Shown here: positions 11,115-21,178 of the stretch, in pieces | How positions within the stretch are numbered: position 1 is the first letter of the stretch | Layout: each line of letters opens with the position of its first letter | Source of the DNA: Mantis religiosa | Lineage: Eukaryota; Arthropoda; Insecta; Mantodea; Mantidae | Assembly: GCA_030765055.1 (NCBI GenBank) | Contig: CM060947.1 | Location: 257,057,273 to 257,121,272 of the forward strand | Direction: 5' to 3' | Length of the DNA: 64,000 nucleotides | Position numbers and translations under genes: made by a program | The notes under the pieces: model-generated | What the model was told of the DNA's origin: nothing | Database searches by the model: none | The model's input: only the letters and a program-made list of their open reading frames with translations

Positions 11115-11532
11115 AGTTTTAATTATCCATGGTTCATCCGTAATCAGCAGCTCCATCAGGAACTAGGACTGTTACCTCTTCACGACTACATTCGCAGGAT
11201 CGCTCGTCGTTTCTTTTCCACGCTGCAAGAAAGTTCCAGGAGCTGTGCATCGGCGTCCGCACGCGCCAGCCCTCACGCTTGAAAAGGAGACTACCACAGG
11301 ACCTGCTTCTAAGTGATTCTAGTGCTTGATGTCTGTCTTACATCTTCAATATTGACATAATTTCTCAAAGAGTATTATTGGAGTTGTAACTTAATGTAGT
11401 TAGGGGGCGGCCTGTTAGCCTACCCCTGAGTATTATTGTTCTGATTGTACTGTTACCTTCTTTTCACTCTGATCTGTAAAGCATTGTACTGCTGATCGAT
11501 CAATAAAAATTATAAAGAAGTTTTAATTATCC
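11115..11532 (+). mobile_element. jockey-type LINE 3' fragment with 14-bp target duplication
   Basis: The 390-bp insert (11129-11518) is flanked by perfect 14-bp direct repeats AGTTTTAATTATCC at 11115-11128 and 11519-11532. It encodes the last 50 or so residues of a jockey-type ORF2 (WFIRNQQLHQELGLLPLHDY, then IRRIARRFFSTL; stop at 11280-11282), followed by a 3' UTR with AATAAA near 11503. The strong 5' truncation and the duplication show insertion by target-primed reverse transcription. Confidence 0.88.
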
Positions 11533-12440
11533 CTTTTGATTTTAAGCGTCTACAATTTCCCTTGCGTTTGGTCTTTGCAATGACCATAAATAAACCGTAA
11601 GGGAGTAGTTGGAAGTTTGTGTTTCTCTGATGAACAAATGTAAAAACATACTAAGGTTTTGTGAGTCTCTTACAGTTTATCCATTATACTGAACTTATCC
11701 AGAAAAAAGCGGTCTTATTAGAAATTCTCCAAATATTCAAGATACACACATACTTTCTCGTGAAAAAATACCCGAAAGTCAAACTATTTATGGCCAATTT
11801 TTAGAAAATTATATAAAGGCTGGTCTTGTTAAAGAGAGGTTATTTTTGGAAATATTTGTGTGGAAGGCACTATACTTAAATAGCAAGCTTGGGTTTTAAG
11901 CGACTCCCCGCTTTCTAATAATGATCACAGTCATTTTTCAGAACGTGATATATTTGAATAAAACACCTGAACAGGGAACATAATATGCCTAACTTTTACT
12001 GAGAGTATTATTCTCAGGTTTAAAGTTGGTAGTACGTGCGGATTACAGTTCACTGTTTGACTGCTGATTGCATTTTTATCCACTCCGCTCCCACGCTGCA
12101 TGCATGCAGTTGAAATTCACATTTAATATTTCGAGTAAATCGACCGGAATGCTGGAAAAGATCAGAAAAACGAAATTATCTCTACTGTCATCGGACAAAT
12201 GGCAAACCATTCCGGACAGTCGAGTTCATCATATTGCAACATCACACTGCATTTGTCACAGCTCTACACAAACATGCTAGAATAATTCCCCACTATTTAG
12301 AGTACTTTCTCAACAGCTTAGGCTGCTAATATATCCGTTACATTCAGCACTTTGCATTTTCTCTTCTATAAAATAGACTTTTAAAATCCCATACTAGTAT
12401 TCCCCTAAATTGCTTTGTCCTTTTAATATTTATTATTAAA
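11533..12440. other. AT-rich spacer
   Basis: No recognised gene or repeat; the small frame at 12068-12280 is without identifiable features. Confidence 0.4.
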
Positions 12441-12443
12441 CGT

Positions 12444-12545
12444 CCGCCGCTGTACCGTGCTGGTAGCGTGTCTGCATCCTCCTCAACAGCTCCAGAGTTC
12501 ACATCCCGGTAGTATAATAGGCTTTCCTCTAGGGCTCTCTCTTAT
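12444..12545 (+). mobile_element. SINE1 head leading into 108-bp array
   Basis: It holds GTGCTGGTAGCGTGTCTGC (A-box-like) and CCAGAGTTCACATCCCGGTA (B-box-like). It corresponds to the head of the monomeric SINE1 at 36875-37125, then passes without a break into 108-bp units. Confidence 0.7.
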
Positions 12546-14630
12546 CCTAAAAATGACTGTCTGATAACTCTAAGCTCTATGTACCCTATACTAATTTCAA
12601 CATCATTTCATTCATGATCCGATATGAATTAGCATTAGAGGTTTACCTTATCCTGTAAGATGAATGTCTGGTAACTCCAAGCTCTTTGTACCCTGTACTC
12701 ATTTGAACATCATTTCATTCATCATCCGATATGACTTAACGTTTGAAGTTTTCTCTGATCCTGAAAGATGAATGTCTGGTAACTCTAAGCTCTATGTACC
12801 CTGTACTCATTTGAACATCATTTTATTCATCGTCTGATATGACTTAACTTTAGATGTTTTCTCTTTTAATCTGAAAGATGAATGTCAGATAACTCTAAGC
12901 TCTATGTACCCTGTACTCATTTGAAGATCATTACATTCATCGTGTGATATGACTTAACGTTGGAGGTTTTCCCTTATCCTGAAAGATGAATGTCAGGTAA
13001 CTCTAAGCTCTATGCACCCTGTACTCATTTGAACGTCATTTCATTCATCGTCTGATATGACTTAAGGTTGGAGGTTTTCTCTTATCCTGAAAGATGAATG
13101 TCAGATAACTCTAAGCTCTATGTACCTTGTACTCATTTGAACATCACTTCATTCTTCTTCAGATAAGACTTGTTCCAAGTTTTCCCTTATGCTGAAAGAT
13201 GAATGTTAGATAACTCTAAGCTCTCTGTACCCTGTACTCATTTGAAGATCATTACATTCATCGTGCGATATGACTTAACGTTGGAGGTTTTCCCTTATCC
13301 TGAAAGATGAATGTCAGGTAACTCTAAGCTCTATGCACCCTGTACTCATTTGAACGTCATTTCATTCATCGTCTGATATGACTTAAGGTTGGAGGTTTTC
13401 TCTTATCCTGAAAGATGAATGTCAGGTAACTCTAAGCTCTATGTACCTTGTACTCATTTGAACATCACTTCATTCTTCTTCAGATAAGACTTGTTCCAAG
13501 TTTTCCCTTATGCTGAAAGATGAATGTCTGATAACTCTAAGCTCTATGTACCCTGTACTCATTTGAACATCATTTTATTCATCATCCGATACGACATAAC
13601 GTTTGAAGTTCTCTCTGATCCTGAAAGATAAATGTCTGGTAACTCCAAGCTATATGTATCCTGTACTCATTTGAACAACATTTCATTCATCGTCCGATAT
13701 GACTTAACGTTGGAGGTTTTCTCTCATCCTGAAAGATAAGCGCCTAGTAACTCCAAGCTCTATGTACCCTGTACTCATTTGAACATCATTTTATTCATCA
13801 TCCGATACGACATAACGTTTGAAGTTTTCTCTGATCCTGAAAGATAAATGTCTGGTAACTCCAAGCTATATGTATCCTGTACTCATTTGAACAACATTTC
13901 ATTCATCGTCGGATATGACTTAACGTTGGAGGTTTTCTCTGATCCTGAAAGATAAGCGCCTAGTAACTCTAAGCTCTATGTACCCTGTACTTATTTGAAC
14001 ATCATTTTATTCATCATCCGGTATGACTTAACGTTTGAAGTTTTCTCTGATCATGAAAGATGAATGTCTGGTAATTCTAAGCTCTATGTACTCTGAATTC
14101 ATTTAAACATCATTTCATTTATCATCCGATATGACTTAATGTTGGAGGTTTTACCTTATCCTGAAAGATGAATGTCTGATAACTCTAAGCTTTATGTACC
14201 CTGTACTCATTTGAAAATCACTTCATTCTTCTTCCGATAAAACTTGTTGCAAGTTTTCCCTTATCCTGAAAGATGAATGTCTGATAACTCTAAGCTCTAT
14301 GTACCCTGTACTCATTTGAAAATCACTTCATTCTTCTTCCGATAAAACTTGTTGCAAGTTTTCCCTTATCCTGAAAGATGAATGTCTGATAACTCTAAGC
14401 TCTATGTAACCTGTACTCATTTGTACATCATTTCATTCATCGTCCGATATGACTTAATGTTGGAGGTTTTCCCTTATCCTGAAAGATGAATGTCAGGTAA
14501 CTCTAAGCTCTATGTACCCTGTACTCATTTGAACATAATTTTATTCATCGTCCGATATGACTTAACGTTGGAGGTTTACCCTTATCCTGAAAGATTAATG
14601 TCTGGTAACTCTAAGCTCTGTGTTACTGTA
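12546..14630 (+). repeat. 108-bp tandem array (about 19 units)
   Basis: Each unit contains GACTTAACGTTGGAGGTTTT, TTATCCTGAAAGATGAATGT, AACTCTAAGCTCTATGTACC and CTGTACTCATTTGAACATC, with 5-15 percent variation. Longer repeats show higher-order structure. A block of three units starting near 12926 recurs near 13246, and a two-unit block near 13565 recurs near 13790. The array sits downstream of a SINE1 head in the same orientation. Confidence 0.93.
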
Positions 14631-14699
14631 GAATAAGAATACAATAGACATTGGAAATTAAATGTTTTTTCACGGTAGACACATGTTTGGAAAGGTAGA

Positions 14700-15060
14700 A
14701 CCACACTTAAATGTTCAATACGGGTGCTGGGATTTGAACTGTGGATCTCCCGATATTCGTCATCTCTAATCGCTGTGTTGCCATGGCAACATGGGCACTG
14801 GATATTTCAGATTGACTCTGTGTTTGCAAAGCTTGTGATATACACGGCGTGTGAGAGGTACATCGAGCTATCAAGAAATGTTACTCATGTGTATTTGAGA
14901 TTTTCTAATGGTTTTCTGGAAGAAATGCGAGTGTATTGGAGAATATAATACAAGCGGGCTGATATGGATGATTCGTGATCTAAATCCCAGTTATGCAATT
15001 GAGTTCCTCAATTTGACTCTACGTATACAAAATGTTTATACATATGGTGTCTTCAACAAA
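14700..15060. mobile_element. old tRNA-like inverted composite copy
   Basis: Two diverged tRNA-like ends face each other: GGGATTTGAACTGTGGATCT near 14730 (B box on the minus strand) and GATTCGTGATCTAAATCCCA near 14970 (plus strand). Each is followed by the GATTGACTCTGTG / TTTGACTCTACG arm seen in the other copies. The short open frames here are translations of this element. Confidence 0.5.
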
Positions 15061-15654
15061 AAAAGAAACGGTAATTTTTTAAAAAGGAAGTACAAATTTT
15101 GAATAGGTTTTCAATGTGAAGCATAGTTGGAGATATAAGGATTATTTTGAAACTCTCAGTAATCGGATTGAAGAGCTATAAAACGTGTATTTACAGAGAG
15201 ATCACGGTACCGATAGGATGCATGTATACCAGTGGTAGAGAGTGTGGAAACGATCGAAACCTGGTGCTTAGTTCGTCCTGAGATTGGATGAGGTAGCAAT
15301 CCTCCGTGACGGAACAGTTCTAGACCAGTGGACCGGCAAACACTCTAACCCAGGAGTACCTTGTTTAACTTTCCCTTCTCAAGCACGGGGAAAAAGCTCA
15401 GATATTACCCAAAATATACAATTTGCGTTGGGTTAAGAACAAATATGGATGTTTAGTATAAGGTAATCTGAGTTTGTAACACTGATCTCTAAAACAAAAT
15501 GTCAACTAAATTTATTTCCTACATCATCGCAGTGACAGGAAGTTTGCATTTTCTGCATTCGACAAGCTCTCTTTCTACTATTTTCTTTCATCTAGCCTTC
15601 CTTTTTTCGTGTTAGACAACACTTAGGGACTGTGTTTGGGTCAGACGCTGGCGG

Positions 15655-15775
15655 ATTTAAATACAGTAGACTTTAAGTGGTAGTCAATTTTTTTAAAACT
15701 GGTTGTCTAGGTTATTTCTTTGAAATTACATTCTCTTCGTGTGTCCAAGAAATAAAAGCATGAATAACGACTACA
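15655..15775 (-). repeat. 121-bp family, single fixed end
   Basis: Minus-strand orientation. It shows TACAGTAGACTTTAAGTGG, then AAAACTGGTTGTCTAGG, then GTGTCCAAGAAATAAAA. It is one partial unit plus the conserved terminal block, without an array. The flanking 15.1-15.65 and 15.78-16.3 kb hold nothing I recognise. Confidence 0.7.
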
Positions 15776-16405
15776 TGGTTAAGTAGAGCCGGAACAGTCT
15801 ATCTCAACAATGTTAAAATGAGTGTTTCTATTGCGCTTAGATAAGGAACAACGGAATGTATCAAATAGAAAGTTTTACCTGTTATTTTACAACACTTTCG
15901 CAATTCATTAAAGATAATTGTTCCTATATTGTAATTTTAATAAAGGATATGTGAGATTTTAAATTAATGTCTTGAATTTACTTCTAAAATATTTAAGATT
16001 TATTCTTTTAAATCAAAATGTTCTCAAATATTTCCAAAAGTACCACTAAAAACAGCTTAAGTGTTGCTTTAAATCCAGAAAAAATGTAGACTTGTAGCTG
16101 CAGTAGTTCTATAGATGAATGCACTCAATTTTTTTTTTTTAAAAAAGGAACCAAACGCAAAAAACTTCGTTAAGGTTTTGTCATGCGGGAATTATACCTC
16201 AGAATTTTCCCAGATTCATATTCTGCAATTTTTACATCACCAACAACCTTCCTCTTTCGTTATTCACTCCTTCTCTTCTTCCTAGACTCTATGGTCAATT
16301 GTTCTATGGTATTAATAATTATTTAGAGCTGGTATTGTTTTCCGGGCTGTTGTGCCGTGGTCTGCTGGAGAATAAAGTTGCAGACGTTTCCCTTGCTCGT
16401 GTGGG

Positions 16406-16705
16406 AAGGTATATATCGGAACTACAAAACGCAGTGTCAAGACTAGACTCAAAGAGCACATCAGAAGCTGCCGTCTTGGGTAGACAGATAAATCCGCCGT
16501 TGCTCAGCACGCCATAGAAGAGGAAGGAGAACATAGAATTAATTTAATGACACTAACATAATTTCCACGACAACACATTACTATGCCCGCGTTCAGCGGG
16601 AAGCTAAAGAAATTTTCAAACATCCCAACAACTTCAACAAGAAAGAAGAGCTACTTAAACTCAACAGCAACTGGCATCCAGTAATCCTGGACAGAAATAG
16701 TCATC
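16406..16705 (+). pseudogene. PLE GIY-YIG endonuclease domain relic
   Basis: Frame 1 (16406-16555) reads KVYIGTTKRSVKTRLKEHIR, then SCRLG, an in-frame stop, and TDKSAVAQHAIEEEGEHRIN. This covers the YIG half of the motif, the conserved Arg and the EH residue pair. A shift to another frame at about 16567 gives YYARVQREAKEIFKHPNNFN and KKEELLKLNSNWHPVI, the usual C-terminal end of the PLE protein. The stop and the frameshift make it non-functional. The reverse transcriptase part is absent. Confidence 0.8.
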
Positions 16706-16884
16706 TAACTACAAAAAACAGAGCGAGCCAATAAGAAGAGAGTAGCACATTAGCCACACCCAGTCCACCACTAGCCACGCACCCACCGACCCAATCAGAG
16801 AGGAGAGATCATAGCATAAATACCGCAGTAACTACAGTCATCGAATCAAACGCAGCGATACCTTCACCCAGAAGACTTCGACCG

Positions 16885-16931
16885 CGCTACCACTGAAGAT
16901 GTCCATCGCAGTCATGGACGAAACGTCTGGA
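16885..16931 (+). ncRNA. hammerhead ribozyme motif (PLE type)
   Basis: Core CTGAAGA (16893-16899) is followed by stem II GTCCAT/ATGGAC, six perfect base pairs around a 7-base loop, and then GAAAC-GTC. Stem I can start with CCA (before the core) and TGG (after GTC). Stem III is minimal, as in the type I hammerheads described from Penelope-like elements. Cleavage is expected after GTC. All core bases are intact. Confidence 0.75.
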
Positions 16932-17026
16932 ACTTTATTCTCCAGCAGACCACGGCACAACAGCCCGGAAAACAATACCAGCTCTATTGACTCCGGCCGT
17001 GAAAGCCTTCGTTCTCTAATAATTAT

Positions 17027-17380
17027 TTAGTTAAATTTGGCAGGTAAATTGAGAAGAGCAGCCAATGTCTTAGCTGCCTCAAGTCCCTTGCCAATGCTTC
17101 TCAAGCAATATGCAAACCTTACATTTACTTCTGCGCCATTTTCAATATTTCTGGATATGTCAAATGTATATTCTTTAGTACACTTCTGGCAACTGAGTGC
17201 TGATGTAGCTAATACTCTATTTCGTTTCTTGGTGTCCTCTGATATGACAACAATTTTCATTTTCACAAAATTTACACTATACAAAGCTTCTATATCTACT
17301 AACTGAAAACTGGTTGATGTAATATCATTATTTATTTTAGTTAAACTATCATCACTGCCATTACACAATGAAGAAACCAA
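17027..17380 (-). pseudogene. Kolobok/Mutator-like transposase fragment
   Basis: The minus-strand frame carries SEDTKKRNRVLATSALSCQK, CTKEYTFD and RFAYCLRSIGKGLEAAKTLA followed by ALLNLPAKFN. The RSIGKG-EAAKT-LNLP pattern with a preceding C-x2-C zinc-binding pair is characteristic of the N-terminal half of the Mutator-like transposase domain of Kolobok-type elements. The frame ends at the PLE insertion site (duplication 17017-17030), so the PLE probably landed in this older transposon. No catalytic residues remain. Confidence 0.65.
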
Positions 17381-17454
17381 TTTTCATCTTGAAGAACCAA
17401 TTTTCACTTCACATTCATCGTCAGTGTTCGAGATTGGCTTTGACAAAGTCAATA

Positions 17455-17500
17455 TGATGATAATGATGATGACATATATAAGGGTGCTCAACTACGGTTT
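17455..17500 (-). mobile_element. LINE-A 3' tip, separated by insertion
   Basis: On the minus strand this reads CCGTAGTTGAGCACCCTTAT followed by ATATGTCATCATCAT, the terminal part of LINE-A. The rest of the same copy resumes at about 18517. The break lies inside the terminal hairpin, at CCGTAG. Confidence 0.75.
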
Positions 17501-18516
17501 TTTTTTTTCAAAATAAGCGTGGCTTTGGGAGGGAGTAAAGGGAGAGAAGTAGCGGGGTCCCACGGAAGCATCCCCGTTAGTAACGGTGGTAACATACGCA
17601 GGTGCCTGTCGGGCACGTTGCAGGAACGGGTAGTATCCGGGGGTCCAGCCATTACCATAGAGGTCCTGGATGGATCGCCGGGAATAGAAGGAGGGATGAA
17701 ATGTTTAGTATTGTTTATTTATTTATTTAGGGTCACTGTGCGCCAGTGGTGCTTAATTTAGCGCCGGCCATAGTGTGCCGGTCGCTCGGCGCATACAGCA
17801 CTTAAAAACTAAGTCATTCGGCGTCGTTGCCGCAACGTGGCGGTTGAGTCGTCAATAAGTTGGCGCACTGTGGTTCGAAGATGTTCTAGGCGTGAGTGTA
17901 CTTCAGCTATGCGCGAGAGTATTTCGGCGAAGTACGCTTGTGACGTGTCAGGAAGCGGAGGAGCGGCCGCAGACTGAGCTTCCTTCAGGGTGAGGTTAAG
18001 CTGGTCTAAGGTCTGCGTATGTGTTCGGTTGATGGTGTGCTGCAGGTCACTGAAGCTTTGGGTTATACTGTCCCATAAGTTGGTGGCTCCAATGGATTCT
18101 TGCAGTTGTGCAACGTGTGACGAGGTGGTCCCAGTGGTGTGGTGCAGTGCCGAGAGGGACGAGATGATGCTCTCTTGGAGAGTTGCCAGGCTGTCAGTCA
18201 TGTGATCCTTGGTGGTCGAGAGTTTGTTGTTGACTTCGGTCAGCATGGCGGTGGTGGCGTCAAGTCGAGCGTTGATGGTGGCGAATGAGTCATCCAAGTT
18301 CCCCAGGCGAAGGCTAATGTTCAAGATCTCAGAGTGGAGGTCTTGTACGTCGGTTCTAGGAGGCCCTTGGGTGGCTGAGGCGGGTCCGCTTACCAGTTGC
18401 ACCTCGATGGAATGTAGCCGGCGGTTGGTCTGCTGAGCTTCATCCTTGAGGCTGTCCAGCGCCTGGCTCCAGTCGGCAGGACCACTAGAGTGAGCCGTGG
18501 GTCTACGGTCTACGGT
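17500..18516 (-). mobile_element. retroposon with poly(A) inserted in a LINE-A 3' UTR
   Basis: On the minus strand the LINE-A hairpin is interrupted after CACCGTAG and resumes with CCGTAG after a run of nine A. The short direct repeat (A)CCGTAG and the oligo-A end indicate a retroposed insert of about 1 kb. It contains the 237-codon coiled-coil frame, then ACAGTGACCCTAAATAAATAAATA, given here as ACAGTGACCCTAAATAAATA. A GC-rich stretch follows up to the oligo-A. The TAAA run in the middle may mark the tail of one element joined to another. Confidence 0.65.
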
Positions 18517-18522
18517 GGTCAT
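17809..18522 (-). CDS. coiled-coil protein, possible LINE ORF1 (5'-truncated)
   Basis: 237 codons without a stop, GC-rich and unlike the AT-rich surroundings. The protein is almost entirely heptad-like. Examples are SLKDEAQQTNRRLHSIEVQL, LRLGNLDDSFATINARLDAT and ILSRIAEVHSRLEHLRTTVR, so long coiled-coil trimer/dimer formation is likely. It has no RNA-recognition motif or CCHC knuckle. The apparent start ATG (MTTVDRR) belongs to the host LINE-A hairpin (GCTGATGACCACCGTAG), so the native N-terminus is missing. LINE ORF1 proteins are often coiled coils, which fits the poly(A) context, but a processed copy of a cellular coiled-coil mRNA is also possible. Confidence 0.55.
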   Translation of the reverse strand: MTTVDRRPTAHSSGPADWSQALDSLKDEAQQTNRRLHSIEVQLVSGPASATQGPPRTDVQDLHSEILNISLRLGNLDDSFATINARLDATTAMLTEVNNKLSTTKDHMTDSLATLQESIISSLSALHHTTGTTSSHVAQLQESIGATNLWDSITQSFSDLQHTINRTHTQTLDQLNLTLKEAQSAAAPPLPDTSQAYFAEILSRIAEVHSRLEHLRTTVRQLIDDSTATLRQRRRMT

Positions 18523-18845
18523 CAGCGCCCTTTAAGAAACTAGTCATGGCGAAAGCCAGATATAAAACTTTCTAAAAATTATACAAGTGTAACAAAACCT
18601 ATTAAAATACACGTACATAAAAAAACATCAATCAAAACCTGCTAAAAATTTCGTTCACTAAATCCTAAACTCTAAACTAGACAAGAATTTAAAAACTTCT
18701 CCACAGATCTCCACGCACGGCCTACACGTGGGTGGGCCTGTTGACCGTCTCCCTCAACCACGAATAGGAGCACACACGAGGGAGACTGTTGGCTCGGGAC
18801 CCCGGGTGCGCCAAACCCGTACCTACCGAAGTAGGCCCCTGGGGG
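18517..18845 (-). mobile_element. LINE-A 3' UTR plus GC-rich 5' module
   Basis: Minus-strand counterpart of 6912-7260. It starts with the same GGGGCCTACTTCGGTAGG at the right end and passes through the same GC-rich module to the TTTAGGATTTAGTGAACG region. It then follows the AT-rich UTR to GGGCGCTGATGACC. Two copies sharing the same 5' start argue that this is a defined short element rather than random truncation. Confidence 0.75.
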
Positions 18846-19182
18846 GACAAAGTCTATATATTGTCAAGTGTTACTACACTTTTTCCCATTTTAGGTGTTG
18901 AAATTCTTTTATTATGCAATCAGGATTAATTAAACTGATTATACTGGTTCCCATGCCGATTTCTTACACCAAAATTATTGCTTCTTCCTATTTTGAAAAT
19001 AGCGCTAGTAATTCAAAAGGTCCCGAGTTCGAATCTTGGTCAGGGTGAGTTACCTGGATAAGGTTTTTTCCGGGGTTTTCCCTCATCCATGAAGAGGAAT
19101 GTCGGGTAGCTCTAAGCTCCATGGACCCCAGACACATTGAGCATCATTTAAGTGATTTCATTCACCGTCCGATATGACTTAA

Positions 19183-20402
19183 GGATATGCATGACTGAAA
19201 TTTCATGAAAATCGTGAAAATAACGTCTTTTTTTATTTTAATTCTATAAAATAATTTAGACATTCCAGAATGTGAAAAATGCATAATTTGCCTCCGGACG
19301 CCATTTTTAAATGCTTATTTAAATGTCGGTGGCCTTTAAACTCTGTCAGAGTCACGCCCTCTTTTGCCTACATTCACATTCTTTGTCTGTTTTCCGTTTT
19401 TAAATTTTCAATTCAAGAAAAGAAAAATAAGGCTTTCAGACAAAATAATTCCTACAATTTTGCCAATATATCAGAGGCTGGCTTCTACAACATTACTAGA
19501 GAGGTGCAAAACAGAAAAAAACACAGAAAGCCAATGAATCTTTGCATCATGTCATATGGAATAAGTGCCCAAAGGAAGTTTTCATATCAAAACAAAAATT
19601 GGATCTTGCTGTTATTAAAAGCACCAGTGAGTTTAACATGGGTAGTCTTAAGTCATTGGAGCTGCAGCAAAATATCAGAGGTGAAAGTGTAGTAGACTCA
19701 GCAAGAAAAACTTCAGTGCAGCGAGATCAGACTCGTATCCTGCAAAGCAAGAAGCTAAGTTGTGCAGAAGAAAAGCAACATCTAAAGAAGAAAAAGGTGG
19801 AAAAAGCAGCAACAGAGGAGAGGAAAAAGAAATCTGAGGGTCCAACCTATCAGCCTGGTGGAATTTAATGTGAGTTATGCAATCAAATCTTTAATCGCTG
19901 TTTTCTCAATGTTCATATTTTCAGCATTTTTCTTTCTGTAAAATGCTCCTTGCGATGCAGTTTTTGTACTACATTCATGAAATTTCCTACACAGGTTCAG
20001 AATATCATGGGGAATGGAAATTGCCCTAGGTTTTATTGTGAAATGTATATAAGCATATATTTTTAATTTTCAAACACAAAACTTACAGTTTTTTTGTAAA
20101 TTAAAAATTTTTGTGACCTAAACTAAAGGAGACACAGAAAAACCTAGAGCAATTTCAAAACGTATGTGTATTATGAACATAGGGTTAAAATATTAGACCA
20201 AAATTCAAAATATGTTGTCGACAGGGACTTTTTTAGTGACGTAACAAAAAACATACAAAATTTATAATAATTTCTAAACTGCTGGAGAAAAATGGTTTAA
20301 ATTTAGGTTGTAACATGTTTACATTATACTACATCTATGGTGTAAATTTGAAAAAGCTAGCATTATTAGTTCAGAAATTGAAAATTTCAGTCATACATAC
20401 CC
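19183..20402 (+). mobile_element. Kolobok DNA transposon, 1220 bp, TTAA target site
   Basis: Terminal inverted repeats are GGATATGCATGACTGAAATT at the left and the complement of GGGTATGTATGACTGAAATT at the right. TTAA is present on both sides (19179-19182 and 20403-20406). TTAA duplication, termini starting GG, and a C-terminal Kolobok-type transposase fragment inside all agree. The copy is shorter than an autonomous element, so it is probably an internal deletion derivative. Confidence 0.87.
19436..19868 (+). pseudogene. Kolobok transposase, C-terminal part
   Basis: The sequence reads PIYQRLASTTLLERCKTEKN, then after a frameshift KANESLHHVIWNKCPKEVFI, followed by EFNMGSLKSLELQQNIRGES. It closes with a basic tail and VEKAATEERKKKSEG. 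N-x-N-E-S-L-x(2)-V-I-W and the CPKEVF block are hallmarks of the C-terminal end of Mutator-like/Kolobok transposases. The frameshift around 19520 and the missing N-terminal two thirds rule out activity. Confidence 0.75.
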
Positions 20403-20432
20403 TTAACGTTGGAGGACGTAAAATTAAAAAAA

Positions 20433-21178
20433 AAATTCTATTAATTCAATACATACTAAGCAAAGCATGAAATAATCAACATCAGATGCACAGATTAACA
20501 GAAAAAACAAGGACTTCTTTTTCTAATAAGGGTATCTTTTGGAATATAGCTTCAATAAGGTAACAACCAAAGAGAGAACAGTTACAAATGGCTCAAAGGA
20601 GGCGCGGCACACTGTGCAGCCTTTTCAAAATGAGTCTATTTAGGACTTTTAAAACTATTGAACAGGAAAATAAATATCGTTACTCGCTTCTACAAACATC
20701 AGGGAAGATTCTTTTGGCAATTTATCATTTTATGAAATTTGACCCCAAAGTGTCGTTCCGGCTTCCCATACGAAGAGCTTAAGAATTGCAAAATTAGTAG
20801 GAATAAGGAGCAGTATGCAGGAAATGGCGTTTTATCAGGAATATTATTTGAAACAAATTATGTACTTTGGCATGTTTTATACATTTTGTGTATTAAGTTC
20901 TGGTCATCCTTTCTGGCTTATTAGAGAACGAAAAAGGGGTTAGAGGAAATAGAAGGCGTGCACCGCATTGTGGATGTGACTATCTTAATCAAATTAATTA
21001 CAACAGTTTTTGGAAAAATCAAAAATGTACTATACAAATGTTGCACGAATAGGCTACTTTGTGGCGAAGGTATTATCTAGAACGTCTTTTTATCGTATTT
21101 ATATCTGCTATTTCACCCCTTTTAGTGACAATGTTCACAAGGTACTGTGACTTTGTGGTTTTGATAAATTAAAAGTCA
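20433..21178. other. unassigned sequence
   Basis: No gene or repeat recognised; two small overlapping frames at 20588-20924 lack family features. Confidence 0.4.

Larger units (their letters stand above)
16313..17030 (+). mobile_element. non-autonomous Penelope-like element with 14-bp target duplication
   Basis: The insert 16327-17016 (690 bp) is bounded by perfect direct repeats TAATAATTATTTAG at 16313-16326 and 17017-17030. Its left end (16327-16391) is the inverted complement of 16919-16985 (CCGGGCTGTTGTGCCGTGGT and flanks). The middle encodes a decayed GIY-YIG endonuclease. A hammerhead ribozyme motif lies at 16888-16931, just before the terminal repeat. Inverted pseudo-LTRs, a GIY-YIG domain and hammerheads together define Penelope-like elements. 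The last 31 bases (CGGCCGTGAAAGCC and following) occur only at the right end, as in the 49.15 kb copy. Confidence 0.85.
18990..20432 (+). mobile_element. SINE1 copy split by a Kolobok element
   Basis: The left part 18990-19182 has a B box (GAGTTCGAATCTTGGTCAGG), then GTGAGTTACCTGGATAAGG, and runs to CCGATATGACTTAA. The right part resumes at 20403 with TTAACGTTGGAGGACGTAAA and an A-rich tail. Joined at one TTAA, the two halves give the normal SINE1 sequence. This is a monomeric SINE1 without tail expansion. Confidence 0.88.

Noticed and set aside
17519..17761. 80-codon plus-strand frame in GC-rich DNA
   Set aside because: It runs opposite to the retroposon and contains a GGG/GGT-rich low-complexity start. 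No family pattern.
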